A stretch of DNA of 64,000 bases from positions 97,806,501 through 97,870,500 of the forward strand of contig CM059585.1 of NCBI GenBank assembly GCA_030407085.1, given 5' to 3'. Shown one piece after another: positions 11,432-23,029 of the stretch. Within the stretch, counting starts at the first letter, position 1; each line of letters opens with the position of its first letter. The notes under the pieces are model-generated. The model saw only the letters and a program-made list of their open reading frames with translations, had not been told where the DNA came from and did not search any database. Made by a program: the position numbers and the translations under genes. The DNA is from Trichopria drosophilae. Its lineage: Eukaryota; Arthropoda; Insecta; Hymenoptera; Diapriidae.

Positions 11432-12556
11432 CCCAGTAAACGAAAATGGACAGAAATTTATTGAAATTAATTGAAATTTTTACTCGTCAATCCGGATTGT
11501 TGATTTTAGCAAATCTATTTCAATTCTGAATTCGTTTGTCTTCCTGTACATGGATTGCCCTGCTTCGATTTGTATTCAGTGAAATCAATTACAAGATGGA
11601 AGTTGCAGTCTATTGATTTCAATTCCAATAAATAGAATTCGCCAATGTTATTTGAGATTCAATTGAATCCTTCGTAAAATGAGAGGTTATGTCAATTTAT
11701 TTGAATTCAGGATGTAGAATTGGAAAGACAATCTTTCAATAATTGTGTATTTCTTTCAAAATCAGATTACTTTTTATTCTTTTAACAGAATAGGCAACCT
11801 TCTCCTGTATATAATCCAATTATTAGCAGAAATATTGTAGAGGAATTCATTTCAGTTTAGTGTGCCGAATTGCCGATTTTTGTATGTATTGAAATCAATA
11901 CCGAATGAAATAAATGTGTGGAAGGGAATTCCTCGATACGAGAATCTATTCACGACAATTCTTTTAATATTTAATAATGTGAGCTTCGTCATTTTAATTA
12001 TTCTTTGTTATTAAATAATGGATATAACTTTCTCCTGAGTAGGCGATTATCACTTTAATACGCATAACACATAAAATATAATAAATAACCAATTAAAAAG
12101 TATTAAGTAGTTAAAAAGTGTTGATACCGACTGACAGGTTTAGTCGGCTTCGAACACATTTGGTATGTGCGACACGAAAGCTTGTTTTCCTATTCTCAAA
12201 TACATAATTTTGCTATCGATATTCGTAATTGGTATAAAGAAGATATCGCTTTCTATACACTTAACACTTTTTAAGTGTATCACTTCAACAGTCCCGATAA
12301 CAAGTTTTTTCAATGTATTCCAATCCATATTCGTTTGCTGCCATTTTAAGGTTATGTTCACTTCATTGATAGATTAATTGATATTTTGAATCTTTTTCAA
12401 TGCAAAATGATTATACGCTTCAATTACCCAGTATGAATAGAAAATTATTTAACCCTGAACATTCTAATTTATTTAAATTCTTTACACGGAATTAAGAATC
12501 CGGATTCAAAAAAATTCAAATTTTCAATTTATTTTAATCCATTTTCGTTTGCTGGG
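11432..12556. mobile_element. CCCAG-ended non-autonomous DNA element, TA target
   Basis: The left end CCCAGTAAACGAAAATGGA and the inverted right end TCCATTTTCGTTTGCTGGG differ at one position. Flanks are TA (11430-11431 and 12557-12558). The interior is AT-rich with many AATTGAAAT / ATTTCAATT boxes and no transposase. End sequence resembles the CCCAA elements at 45207 and 49683. Confidence 0.8.
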
Positions 12557-12791
12557 TACAGGACAAATTCATTTCCAGATTTATATATAGGCACGACAAT
12601 AACATTCCAGTACGAAAGGGTCGATTTATGATGTAACTGAAGAGTTTTACAATTTTGCTACATATTTTTAATATATTTGTTGGTATGCCATCAAAGGTAG
12701 AAGCCTTCTTATTTTTTAAGTGTTCAATAATTTTTTGGATTTCAGATTTAGTCACTTCAGTAAAAAACGGAGTTAACCCGTTTCGTCCCAA
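12557..12791 (-). pseudogene. LINE reverse transcriptase N-terminal fragment
   Basis: The - strand translation contains VTKSEIQKIIEHLKNKKAS, FDGIPTNILKICS and IINRPF, the block that precedes the first RT palm motif in jockey/CR1-like LINEs (compare the widespread KNKKS.GFDGIP pattern). Coding continues up to the TA at the right edge of the CCCAG element, suggesting that element inserted into the LINE. The catalytic part is not attached here. Confidence 0.65.
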
Positions 12792-13036
12792 AACGACAAA
12801 ATTTGTTGCCGGTTTTCATCCTCCGTAAGTTTATGGATATCTTTGAGATATTGTTGTAAAATGTAGGTTTTCTATAGTTTTTGGGTATGCTCTTTTCAAA
12901 TCTGAAGTCCGTTTTACGATATCACATTCCTTTTTTTAAATATGACCACTTAAACGGAAAAAATCGTGGAAAAAAGCGAAAACTTTTTCAGAAAACTGCA
13001 ATTTTTCTTATGAAGGAGTTCCGGAATCGTGTCAGA

Positions 13037-13582
13037 CCTCAGAATCCTGTGGCATAATGAGTTTTACTAAAAGTTGGTCAATATTAAGATTTAAGTTACA
13101 AAATGGCATCCTCAAAATGGCGCTGCTCATACGGAATTTTTTTGTTTTTGGGTTTTATTAAAATATTTCCGGTATCCTGAAGTGAACTTTGATGAATATG
13201 TAGATTGCTTTTGAGGTGACTGAATACTAATTCGTTATTAAATTTTGTAAATTCAAAATGGCGGATCCAATGTGATTTCGGAACCTTCTATATACCAAAT
13301 ACCAGGCAATTTTTTTAAACTTGCGGCCAGCCATATTGGATTCCCTATTTTGAATTTCCAAAATTTAATAATGGATTTGTATTCACCATCCTCAAAAATA
13401 ATCCACTAGAACATATTCATCAAAATACACGAAAAAATACCAGAAATATTTTAATAAAACTCAAATAACAAAAAAATTCCGTATGAGCAGCGCCATTTTG
13501 AGGACGCCATTTTGTAACTTAAATCTTAATATTGACCAACTTTTAGTAAAATTCATTATGCCACGAGTTTCTAAGATTGAGG
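13037..13582. mobile_element. Foldback element with ATGGCG modules
   Basis: The left arm from about 13037 (TCAGAATCCTGTGGCATAAT) is repeated inverted up to about 13582 (ATTATGCCACGAGTTTCTAA). The arms are about 230 bp and each includes AAAATGGCG and TTCAAAATGGCGGATCC. A TTAACCCG at about 12774 may be the end of a larger TTAA element, but no matching right end was found. Confidence 0.7.
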
Positions 13583-13739
13583 CTTCGCGGCTCATGGCAG
13601 TTCTCACCGTGTAAGTCAAGATTAGACTTTCTAGTGATACAAAATTATAGTGATGCCTTATGATGGTGAACAAATGTCAGTTTAAATGTATTCGACACGC
13701 ACAAAAATGAATAATATATGGGGCATTCCATGTGAACTA

Positions 13740-15900
13740 CATGTAATAATAATAAATTAAACTATATGTAATATTACAATATACGTATATAATATTTTAT
13801 TAATTAATTGCATACTTACTTACTAACGGCCCAAAAAAACGATGATAATAAGATAAAATAAATACTGAATTTTTTGTCGGAAATCATATTTTGATCCCCA
13901 TCATTTGCATTGGAAATTAACAATTTTAATTAACAATGTTACTATTAATTTCCAATATGTTTTATTTATAATAATTAAAAAATACAAATATTTAAATATA
14001 TAATCAATATACGATGTACAAATAATTGTTTACCATGCCTGTTTTATTTTATACGTGCTGATAATTGGACGTAGTGGTTTTACAAATAACATACCAATTT
14101 CAATACTTTAAACATAAATTATTGTAGACGAATATCTGAAGTTAAAAACTAACAGTTTTTTTTTTGGAAATTCTATTGTTAAAATGTATTATTTATAAAA
14201 GATTCGACTGACACCCTTCTAATTATTCAGTCCACTTACCGCAAATACTACGGACAAAGTATTACGGTGTACACAACATCCCTAACTCATCATGTCTAGA
14301 AGGATGTATGCATATGTTTTCGGTTCTCTTTATTACAACTGTACTTATGCAGTTATAAACAGTCCGTTTTCGTAAGTGTATTAATTTTCAATTTCCTCCA
14401 TACAATTTATGCACTTTTAGAAAAAATTTTAATTACAATATACTATATTTAATATTTCGTTTTCTTTTTAATCTAATAAATTTAGCCATAAAAATAGTTT
14501 TTGTCTTGTTCCTATTGTCAATATTTTCAATTATGTAAAAAATGTTAATAATATATAATAAAAGCAAACTTTGGATTATTGGGCTGCAAAACAGTTGAAT
14601 AATTCTAAATAATTTCATCCAGATCTAACAAAATAATTGGTGCTCTTAAAAACGTGAAGAATTTAACTAATCCTCATATTAGGCTAACAACTTTATTGTT
14701 TCATTGAAAAGTTCAAACGTGTTCAAAATTGTTGGTTATGGGGCAATCAAATTTTCTTAAAGCGTATCTTCGTAAAAAAGTAATTTTTTAGTTAATAATG
14801 TTACAGAAATAACGATACATTCATCTTTAATAACGCTTTAAATAAGGATATAATAACTAAATTTTCGAAGATAAAAAGAACACGTAAATACATTTGTAGC
14901 GATTAACATGTTCAATATTACAAATATACAATTTGTATCACAATTTATGTAATATTTTCATGAGGTAATAATTGGTATTATATCTTACGCTGAATACTCT
15001 CGAATATTCATTTCAAATACATGTCGAATTCCAAGTAAAACTATCACTTTTGTAATGTTTTTTTATAATAAAATGAACAATCGATATCACTTAAATAAAA
15101 TCATGCAAGTTAACACTCACGTACAAACACATACAACTATTTAACTTATTTCTTTGGCTCAGCCGTGCGCGGATTTCCTCATTTACTTCAGTCAGGTTAG
15201 CAAGTCCTTCATATTAGAATTTAGATTCGCTCGTTGTTTTACACGTCGATACTCTTAACTAAGGCATTAAAATACAGAATTAGATGTCTTACCATTTTTC
15301 GTCCAAACAAAACTTAAGGCTTCCCATTTACTCACACTCACATTTCGAACAATTTTTTTTAGTACTTCCGGCGTAATTCTAATACGCACTTCCATGAAAA
15401 GAACAATTTCTTGTGTGGGTATCTTCTGTTATTTCTTCTACCGAGATTTTCATTTTTCATTTTGATCAATACTTCCAAAAATCTTCTTTGTAATACCGAT
15501 GTTCAACATTGAATACTGAAATTCAAATTTCTGACGTTGAAGAGTCCTCTTCCTTTAATCTAGAATAAAATGTACAGTTTAATATATACACAACTTTATA
15601 CTAATGCCACACTAAATAAGACGATTGATAAATGAGAAGATAATGAATAAACTGTCGATGGAAATTAAAATCAGTAATATTTTATAGTCGACATCTTTAT
15701 TGGATTAGATATATGTAACTATACTGTTGTACAATTTAAATGAACAGGTAAGTGCAAAGCCGACAATTTCAAGAAAATTGTACAAATTGAAATTTGCTAC
15801 ATTGGTACATTTTCTGCGCTCATTCCAAAAATGCAATAAAAAACGGCTTTGTAAATAATTCGTATCCAAAAATTTTCATTTAAAATACTCAGAAATTGCA
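13740..15900. other. No gene recognised
   Basis: Very AT-rich sequence (many ATTAATTAA runs). No conserved coding content or clear terminal repeats were seen. Confidence 0.4.
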
Positions 15901-15915
15901 ACTAAAAGGCCCTCC

Positions 15916-16097
15916 AGAGGACTCAGACTGCGCGTTTCAATCCTAGTTTTCTGGGAGGCTAGCCTTTGTTAAGTTTAAACAATGTATAAACAACAGTAGG
16001 AAATTTTGTTAATTTTTTCTACACATTGCAAATAGTTTGTTGATGTATGAGACAGCTTCAGAAGTAAATTGGGATTGAAGGGCAGTCTGAGTCCTCT
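15916..16097. mobile_element. Small inverted-repeat element
   Basis: AGAGGACTCAGACTGC at the left and GCAGTCTGAGTCCTCT at the right are exact inverted repeats. The match continues imperfectly (TTTCAATCC / GGATTGAA). The element is 182 bp. No target duplication could be recognised. Confidence 0.65.
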
Positions 16098-16184
16098 TTA
16101 TTAGTAACTTAGTGTATTCTTTGACTAATTCTAAGGTGACCAATTCCATTTCAAATAATGCAATGAAAATAAATTTTCGACACA

Positions 16185-16290
16185 GTAAGCGTAAAGTACG
16201 CTTTTACGCGCACTTTTGCCGGCGTAAAGTTCGACTTTACACCCATTAGGCGTAAAGTGAAAATCCGGGGAAATGTGCCTTTGTTACGAA
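16185..16290. repeat. GCGTAAAGT palindromic motif cluster
   Basis: AAGCGTAAAGTACGC, GGCGTAAAGTTCGACTTTAC and GGCGTAAAGTG lie close together. The same family of motifs occurs at about 20095-20125, 21708-21735 and 26715-26945, flanking the DIRS copy and the RAG1-like locus. Confidence 0.55.
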
Positions 16291-16559
16291 TAAACAAATA
16301 TACCTCTTTCACTTGGACAACCAAGACTCTTCCCATTACTGTAAACAATAACTCATGTGTTTATATGAGAATCAATAGGAAATCCGAATGAAATTCCCGT
16401 AAAACAGAAAAAAACAATGCAAGCAAACAACAGTGAAAATGTCAACAATGCAACCGTTAATAATAACGACACATCGAAAACATTTACGTTCAATCTTCAT
16501 TTCAATAATTGAATTAATTAATTATTAATATAAAAAAATACAATGTATTTGTAATACAA

Positions 16560-16890
16560 TATTGGTGTTTTGCAATTATACAAAACACGTATTATATGCG
16601 AACCCGATACACGGCATCCTATGAGAGAAGCTATTGATTTATTTCGCCTACTTTTTACTATTCTTCACTGATTTTTACCTTTAATTTCGTATATTTCTCT
16701 TGTTTTTCGAATTTTCGGTAGATCGTCACCGTGTAGCGATTACGTCTATCTTCATAGATTCTCATTCAGTAAGATACTTACTGCGATGCCGTGTATCGGC
16801 TTCGCATATAATACGTGTTTTGTACAATTGCAAAACACTAATATTACATGCTATCGGCCGATACACGGCATCCTATGAGAGACATGATTG
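16560..16890. repeat. DIRS terminal inverted repeat region with hairpin
   Basis: Arms GTGTTTTGCAATTATACAAA ... CGATACACGGCATCC (16565-16620) and the inverted GATGCCGTGTATCGG ... TTGCAAAACAC (16785-16838) form a hairpin of about 55 bp. A further partial copy of CGATACACGGCATCCTATGA follows at about 16858. The same block (CGATACACGGCATCC ... TTTTCGAATTTTCGG) lies at 43630-43745, at the opposite end and opposite orientation relative to the second DIRS copy, as expected for DIRS inverted terminal repeats. Confidence 0.65.
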
Positions 16891-17033
16891 TTATCTACTG
16901 GATGAAAATTTAAATATAATGCTATGTGATAAATAAATGTGTTAAAATTAAATTACTTATTTTTATTAATATATATAAATTAATAAATTGAATGTAAGAT
17001 AATGGAAATATAACATAACATTAACTGAGTGAA

Positions 17034-18182
17034 TTAAATACACTTAAAATTCTTTGATAATAAACTTGATGATTTTGAAGTATCGCATCGAACTTCTCTG
17101 CAATAATGATTTCTGAAGGTCTCGGCGCATTTCCAGTTACCATTATCTAAAATTTCTTGAATGGGAAGATTATCTAACCATGCGCGGGATGTAACTGCCG
17201 ATCGAATACTCCCAGGAGAAGCATTAATACCAGCATCTTTAAGCACAGAGCGAATCCAACCAGCTATTATAGTTTTTGAAGTTTCTCCCGTAATGGTAAC
17301 AAAAAGCGGTTCTCCAAAAATCTCATCTCTTTGTTTCTTCGATATTTCAATATACATTCTGGTTATGGTAACAGGACATAACCATGGATTAGAATGTTTT
17401 GATAATTTCCAACCCGATTGCCTGAATGAAGCGCGATTAGTCTTAGAACCAAAAGATGGCCACAAAATTATTTCATCAGTAGAATTTAAAAAGTAATTTT
17501 GTGAGATATTTAGAAGAGTAAGATCATGCATTCTTCTGCCAGATACTAAAAGAAGAACAGCTGCGGTTCGTCTTGAAATTTCAAACAGAGTTCGTTTATT
17601 AGGTCGAACTCAAAGCCAATCTAATAAAAGTTGTGCATCCCTTATAAATGCTCTATTTTCTCGAGGTTTAGAAATAGAAATAGCTTTTAAAACTTGACGA
17701 ATTAAAAAATCCGAAGATAAACTTTCAGATGAATTACTTGAACAAAAAGTAATAATTGCTGACTTGTGTAAAAGAATTGTATTATATGCCAATTTCTCAG
17801 TGATGAATAAATTAGCTAAAAATCGTGCTAGATCATTAGCAGACGGAGAAGCAGGGTTGAGTTTGTTCCTATCACACCAATTTAGCCATCTTTTAATAGG
17901 AGCTTGATATGTTTTTACTGTTGATGGGCGCCAACTCTGCTTTAATAAATTGATTTCTTCTGACGACCAATTCGAAGTTAAGTCTGACCACACCCAATTA
18001 TCCACGCTTGCAGAGTAAGGTTTTCTATTTGGCTTGGAGGATGTTCTGTTGAAAGATCGATTAAATTCTTGTTCAATTCCGTGATCATTAAGGGGGATTC
18101 CTTGCTCCTGTTGGAAAGGTCTGCCATCCAAAACGTCTGTTCCCACTTGGGTGCAATTATCACGTACTGACCTTAGCATTTG
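17034..18182 (-). pseudogene. DIRS tyrosine recombinase (YR), one stop
   Basis: This is the integrase-like enzyme of a DIRS retrotransposon, which joins circular DNA copies to the genome by tyrosine recombination. The core-binding domain is visible first (RPSTVKTYQAPIKRWLNWC ... NDLARFLANLF). The catalytic domain follows: SGRRMHDLTLLNIS with the first Arg, EPLFVTITG, then GSIRSAVTSRAW with the second Arg, and FRNHYCRE with the nucleophilic Tyr. The position before SIR is Gly rather than the frequent His. The N-terminal end overlaps the RNase H frame, as in DIRS elements. One in-frame TGA (17610-17612) separates the two domains, so the copy is inactive unless read through. The frame is otherwise open for about 380 codons. 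Confidence 0.85.
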
Positions 18183-19882
18183 CTTAGATGGGAAAGTACT
18201 CTCGTTATTAAGCTCGGTGGGGGAAACATCCACGCTAGTTGGTAATTCCAAATTCGACTGAAGGCATCGATGAACTCCGCTTGATGATCCTTGGAATCTA
18301 GAGTAACGTAACGTTTGACCACAACAGATCTCTTTGAAGCAAAGAGATCGATCTCTGGAGTGCCCCACTGTTTGAAGATTTTGTTTCTTGCCTGTGCTAG
18401 AAGATGCCATTCGGGTAACGATTTTTTCCGCGACAAACGATCGGCAATCCCATTGTATCTTCCTGGGAGATAAGCTGCTGTTAAAGTTAAGTTCAATGAA
18501 TCGATTAGTTCGAGTACTTGATACGTCAAATCGAGAAGTTGAATTGAGTGTGTACCCCCTTCCTTGTTGATGTAAGCAATTAGAGTTCGATTGTCGGACT
18601 AGACTAGTAAGTGAGTATTCTTTAGTTTGTAAGCCCATTGCTTTATTGAGGCATAAACAGCATACATCTCCTCCATGTTTGAATGCCATGGGTTTTGTGG
18701 TCCATGAACCTGATATATGAAAATTGTCGAGTTGTGCTCCCTATCCTGAATCTGCAGCATCGGTTGTGAGAAAGTTTGAGATTGGTATCTTGTGTAAAGG
18801 CGTTGTCGTTATTACAGCATCTTTCCACCATTTCAGATCGTTTGTAACGTGTTGTGGAACAGTAAGTTTTTCTCGAAGTCGGTTTTGTCGAAATTTGTTC
18901 TGAAATCTCTGTAAATAACGGCAATGAAGTTGACCTATGTGTACAGCGAAATTGGCAAAGTTTAAATGGCCCAGCAGACTCTGAAGTTGTTTGAGAGAGC
19001 AATTTTTCTGAATTAATATCTTGTCGATAATCTTTAAAATGGTTGCGACTTTGTCTTTTGGTAATTGAATAAAATTTCGATGTGTATTCCAGATTAGGCC
19101 CAGAAATTCGATTTCTTGGCATGGTTGTAGAACACACTTTTGAGTTTTTATCTGCCATCCCAAAAATTTCAGAATACTCAATACGTCGATTATTTGAGAA
19201 TTTAGTTTGACTCTGTTTTGAGAGGCCAAAAGAAAATCGTCGAGATAAACTATCACCCTCACACTTCGTGAACGAAGAATTTCTGCAATCCAGTTCGTTA
19301 CCATCACGAATGTGTGAGGAGCAGATGAGAATCCGAAGGGTAAGCTCGTCATCTGCCGCAATTCCTTGTTGTAGACCAGACGAAGGAGATTGCGGTGAGA
19401 TTTTGCAAGTGGAATATGAAAATAGGCTTGAGATAAGTCTATTTTCGCCATCTAATCTTCGTCCTGTAAGAATATTGGAATTTGGAAATGAGAAATTATG
19501 TTGAATTTCTTTACTTGAATATGACTGTTCAGTTCTCTCAAATCGAAGATCGGTCGCGTTCCACCTGAACTCTTCTTTACTAAAAACATTCTTGAAATTA
19601 AGCTGTGGTCCGAGTGAGAAGGTCTCTCCAGTATCTTCTGTTCTAGAAGTAAGTGAATTTGTTCGGACATTGGAGGGGATTCTTTTGTTTTGAAATTGGA
19701 CAATTTCCAGTTGTTTATCAACGAAGGTTTTGAAATTAATGGAATTCGCGCTCCTGAAATGATTCTTAGAATATGTGTTGGAGCACCCATTTTTCTCCAT
19801 CTGTCTTGAAATGGAGCAAGTTGGCCTCCTGTAAACTTTTCTTCGATCAAATAGTCATTTATCTTGTTTCCTAATAAAAGCT
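18173..19882 (-). pseudogene. DIRS reverse transcriptase-RNase H, copy 1
   Basis: Reverse transcriptase and RNase H of a DIRS-type element. The N-terminal part has RPIFDLRELNSHI and MAKIDLSQAYFHIP. The catalytic box is VIVYLDDFLLAS, and QLQSLLGHLNFA follows. RNase H begins at TTDAADSG and continues with SDNRTLIAYINKEGG, AAYLPGRYNGIADRLSRK and TPEIDLFASK in another frame. Lesions: TAG just before MAKIDLSQ, TAG after TTDAADSG, a frameshift after SWTTKP, and TAG before SDNRT. The last three are shared with the copy at 45009-47112. The 5' side stops near 19882 in GC-rich sequence, so gag and the left terminus are missing. Confidence 0.85.
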
Positions 19883-20130
19883 TCGCCCCCCCCCCCGAAC
19901 CCCCCATTCCCCCCTACTTGCTCCTGTCCTTCCGCTCTGCTACTGTTGTCTTATGCTTTTCCCAGCATGGAAGCGTCTTTCCGCCTACATGTGACGAAAA
20001 ATAATGTTCGCACGTGGTGCGTAAAACTTTACACCCTCCGGCAATACTCTATACCCGAGGGACGGCGAAGTCGAAAATCATGAGAATTGCCTGCGGGCGT
20101 AAAGTCGCACTTTACGCCCACCGTACGAAA
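19883..20130. other. GC-rich segment with C-run and GCGTAAAGT palindrome
   Basis: The break in the DIRS copy is followed by a poly-C stretch (CGCCCCCCCCCC) and GGGCGTAAAGTCGCACTTTA. A related inverted G-rich block (GGGGTTCGGGGGAGCGAAGC) occurs at about 26387. This looks like part of a different repeat into which, or beside which, the DIRS fragment lies. Confidence 0.5.
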
Positions 20131-20139
20131 ATAACTATT

Positions 20140-21665
20140 AAAATTAAAATTCATGTTTTATACGATTTGTATTTCTCTTTTGGGTAAATAAAGAGATACG
20201 TATTTTTTTGTTTTGCAAACAAAAAATTTTTCGCGAAGTTACGGCCTACACAAAAATTTCGCTGGTCATTTCATTTTCGCCCGAAGCAGGTAGGAAAATA
20301 TTTTCAAATCTCTCTATTTCCGTTAAAAATCGATATTTTAACATGCTGTGTTATTTATTTAGTAGTATTTTAAATGTTCTTTCATGGCCATTTTGAAATT
20401 TTACAAAATTTTGAAAATTAACAAAATGACGGCCGTATTTTGAAAAATAGAAAAACTCGATTTTCTCAAAAAAAACATAATTTTTCAAAATTCTAATGTT
20501 TTTTTTTATGATTACACAATATGTTTGGTCTGCGCTAAAATGGTGTGGAAGCGTCAGAATTTTTTTTAATTTAAATCGGCATTTATCAGGTTCCAGCAAC
20601 GTCATCTTTCAGTTAGTAAAATAAAAGGGAAATTTTTATCATGCCTATTAGCCATAGATTTCAAATATTATTATTAATAAACAATTTTATTAAATTTTAA
20701 GAATAAATGCGTGCTATTGATGGACATTCGTTGAAAAATTGTTATCCGTCAGTATATAAAAACGAACGTATCGATGTCGTAGATGAAGCATACATCTACT
20801 TTTCTAATCGTGAAACAATTACAATTCAAAAAGCATCCCGATTCGTGAGAGGCAATGGAACTCACTTCAAAAAAGCAGCCCAATGGGATGAGAATCCTAT
20901 CACATCCATGTCGTTCATCCTGGGTAGCGCTAAGTAGGGTTGTAATATTCATTGTAAAATTCGTAATATATGAAAGAAAAATTTCTCCTGAAAATTCTGC
21001 ACTTTTATTTTTTTTTGTTCTATTTACGCATTATTATTAGACATCAACAATGACGATACGCTCAATTTTATGAACGGACTTAACGGTGTTTGAACATATT
21101 TTCCTTGGGGCAATAACGGAGTAAGCGGTAGCTTACTATTTATTCTTAAAATATAAAAAATTGTTTGTTAATGTTAATGCGTGAAAGTTTCTGTTTGTAA
21201 TATATATAAAATATTATTCATATATTGTCATTGTACTCAGATGTATCGTCATAATGATAATGATGTGATGCTATTCATTGAAGCATAGACCATGAAATCC
21301 CTTATGATCGAATCGAAATACAACTTTTACAACAGGAATCGCGAGCTCCTCTTGTAGCGATTCTATTCGCTCGCTGATTCATGTTTCTGTTATAAGGTTC
21401 GTAATTTTCTCATACTGTTGCATGATTTGTCTGTCTGTTACAGGTTTTATTAAAATTGTGTTAGTCCGGTATCATAAAAGTATATTTTCCGAACATTTTA
21501 ATAGTTTACAATATGTTTTTAATGATTTCTCAATACTCGCGTATCCAAATGACTCAAAATTTTCAGGGAATTTAGTTTATATATATATCTATATATATAT
21601 ATATTTTTTTTTTTGTAATACGGGTTCGGAAAATGTGTGTTTTCCGAACAGATTTTAGTGTGGAA
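20140..21665. other. No gene recognised
   Basis: AT-rich. Imperfect inverted ATGGCC / TTCAAAAT modules occur near 20385-20470 and a (TA)n run near 21577-21603. Short frames lack conserved content. Confidence 0.4.
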
Positions 21666-22139
21666 AATACGATTTCCCAAACCGGGATGTGGAAATAGTG
21701 GTTTTCGATACTAGTGTGTAAAGTACTACTTTTACGCAGCGGCGCACAGTGGATCGAGGCAATGTATAAGCCGGGACATAGGGTCGTTAAAAAAAATGCG
21801 TAAAATTATGTAAATTTCGTGGTTATCGATTGTTTATTAATCAATGTATTAAATGCAACGATATTTTAATTAATAGTCACGTATATACAATAGTCAATAA
21901 TCTGTTTTCAACGCTCAAACCTAATGTCGTGTAAATACCTCGAAAAGTACGTAATATCAGTCCGATATTTGAAGCTATATTTAACACCATTAAATATAAT
22001 ACATGTATACAGATTTTTATATTTCATCAATAGATGTATATATAATCAACATTAAGCTATAATAGATAAATAAAATTATTATTTTTCATAGCTGTACTCT
22101 AAAGATTAAAAACATACGAGAAAATGTAAAAATGAAAAT

Positions 22140-22480
22140 TCAAATTTTTTTTTCAAAAATCCCCCAAAAAACCCCAAGATTCTATGCATTGGAATGTCTT
22201 CTGTAGATACCCAGCTAACAACCTATGCAAGAGCCATTTGCCCCAAATTGCCCCATTTTGAGAAATTTGATTTTTTAAATTATTATTTTATTCGCCCGTT
22301 TCCAAAATTTTCGCTATCTTGTTGCGGCATACATTTTTCATATGAAAGGTTCGTCACGACAATTATTATACTACTGTTTTCGGGGTCGCTGATTTCGAAT
22401 TTAAAATCTGTTTTCAACATTTGAAAATGGCGGATACAATATGGCGGATGATGAATGAAACCGTGGGTTTCCTGCGTTTT
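22140..22480. repeat. ATGGCGG module, degraded copy
   Basis: GGGGTCGCTGATTTCGAAT followed by GAAAATGGCGGATACAATAT and GGCGGATG matches the module found in the TTAA elements, here without recognisable ends. Confidence 0.55.
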
Positions 22481-23029
22481 ATACGTTTTTTACGAATTTA
22501 AAATCCATTCCTGGATATCACGTTTCCGCGACAGCAGCCATAGCGGTCACTAAAATGATGAATTACAAACAATACACGGAATTATATATTTTAATTATAA
22601 AAAAAAATAATGTAATAAATTATATGTCGTACCATTAACGAGATCGTCGGAGCAGCGGCGGTCGCTAAAACGCTCTAGACTGTGAGAGCCTACAAAAGCG
22701 GAAAACTTTTTTTAGTAAATTACTTTGTTGTAACTATGAAGAACTACTCGGCTCAAACTATGGCCAAAAACTATGTGAAAGTCGTGAGTTATGTAAACAT
22801 CACAAAAAGCTATTTTACGTCAACGCTTTCATAACGCTCTCCGCGAAAGAACCCTTCACGTGTAACGACGAAGGTTGGTGGTGGTGCCGCTAGGTGCTCC
22901 GCAAACGCGTTAGAGAAATTGAATTGCTGTTACTACAAGTTGCGAATCATTAATCATTACTTATTACCACCTATTTTCCTTGAATCATTTAGACTGCAGG
23001 TAATACTGTTAAGAAATTAAGCAGTAATT

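Noticed and set aside
17161..17496. 111-codon + strand frame
   Set aside because: Antisense of the DIRS recombinase domain, with no family features of its own.
21745..21751. CACAGTG heptamer as a Transib/RSS-type end for the RAG1-like gene
   Set aside because: A CACTGTG at 26736 could pair with it, but similarity stops after seven bases and the flanking 5-mers do not match. Chance occurrence is likely.
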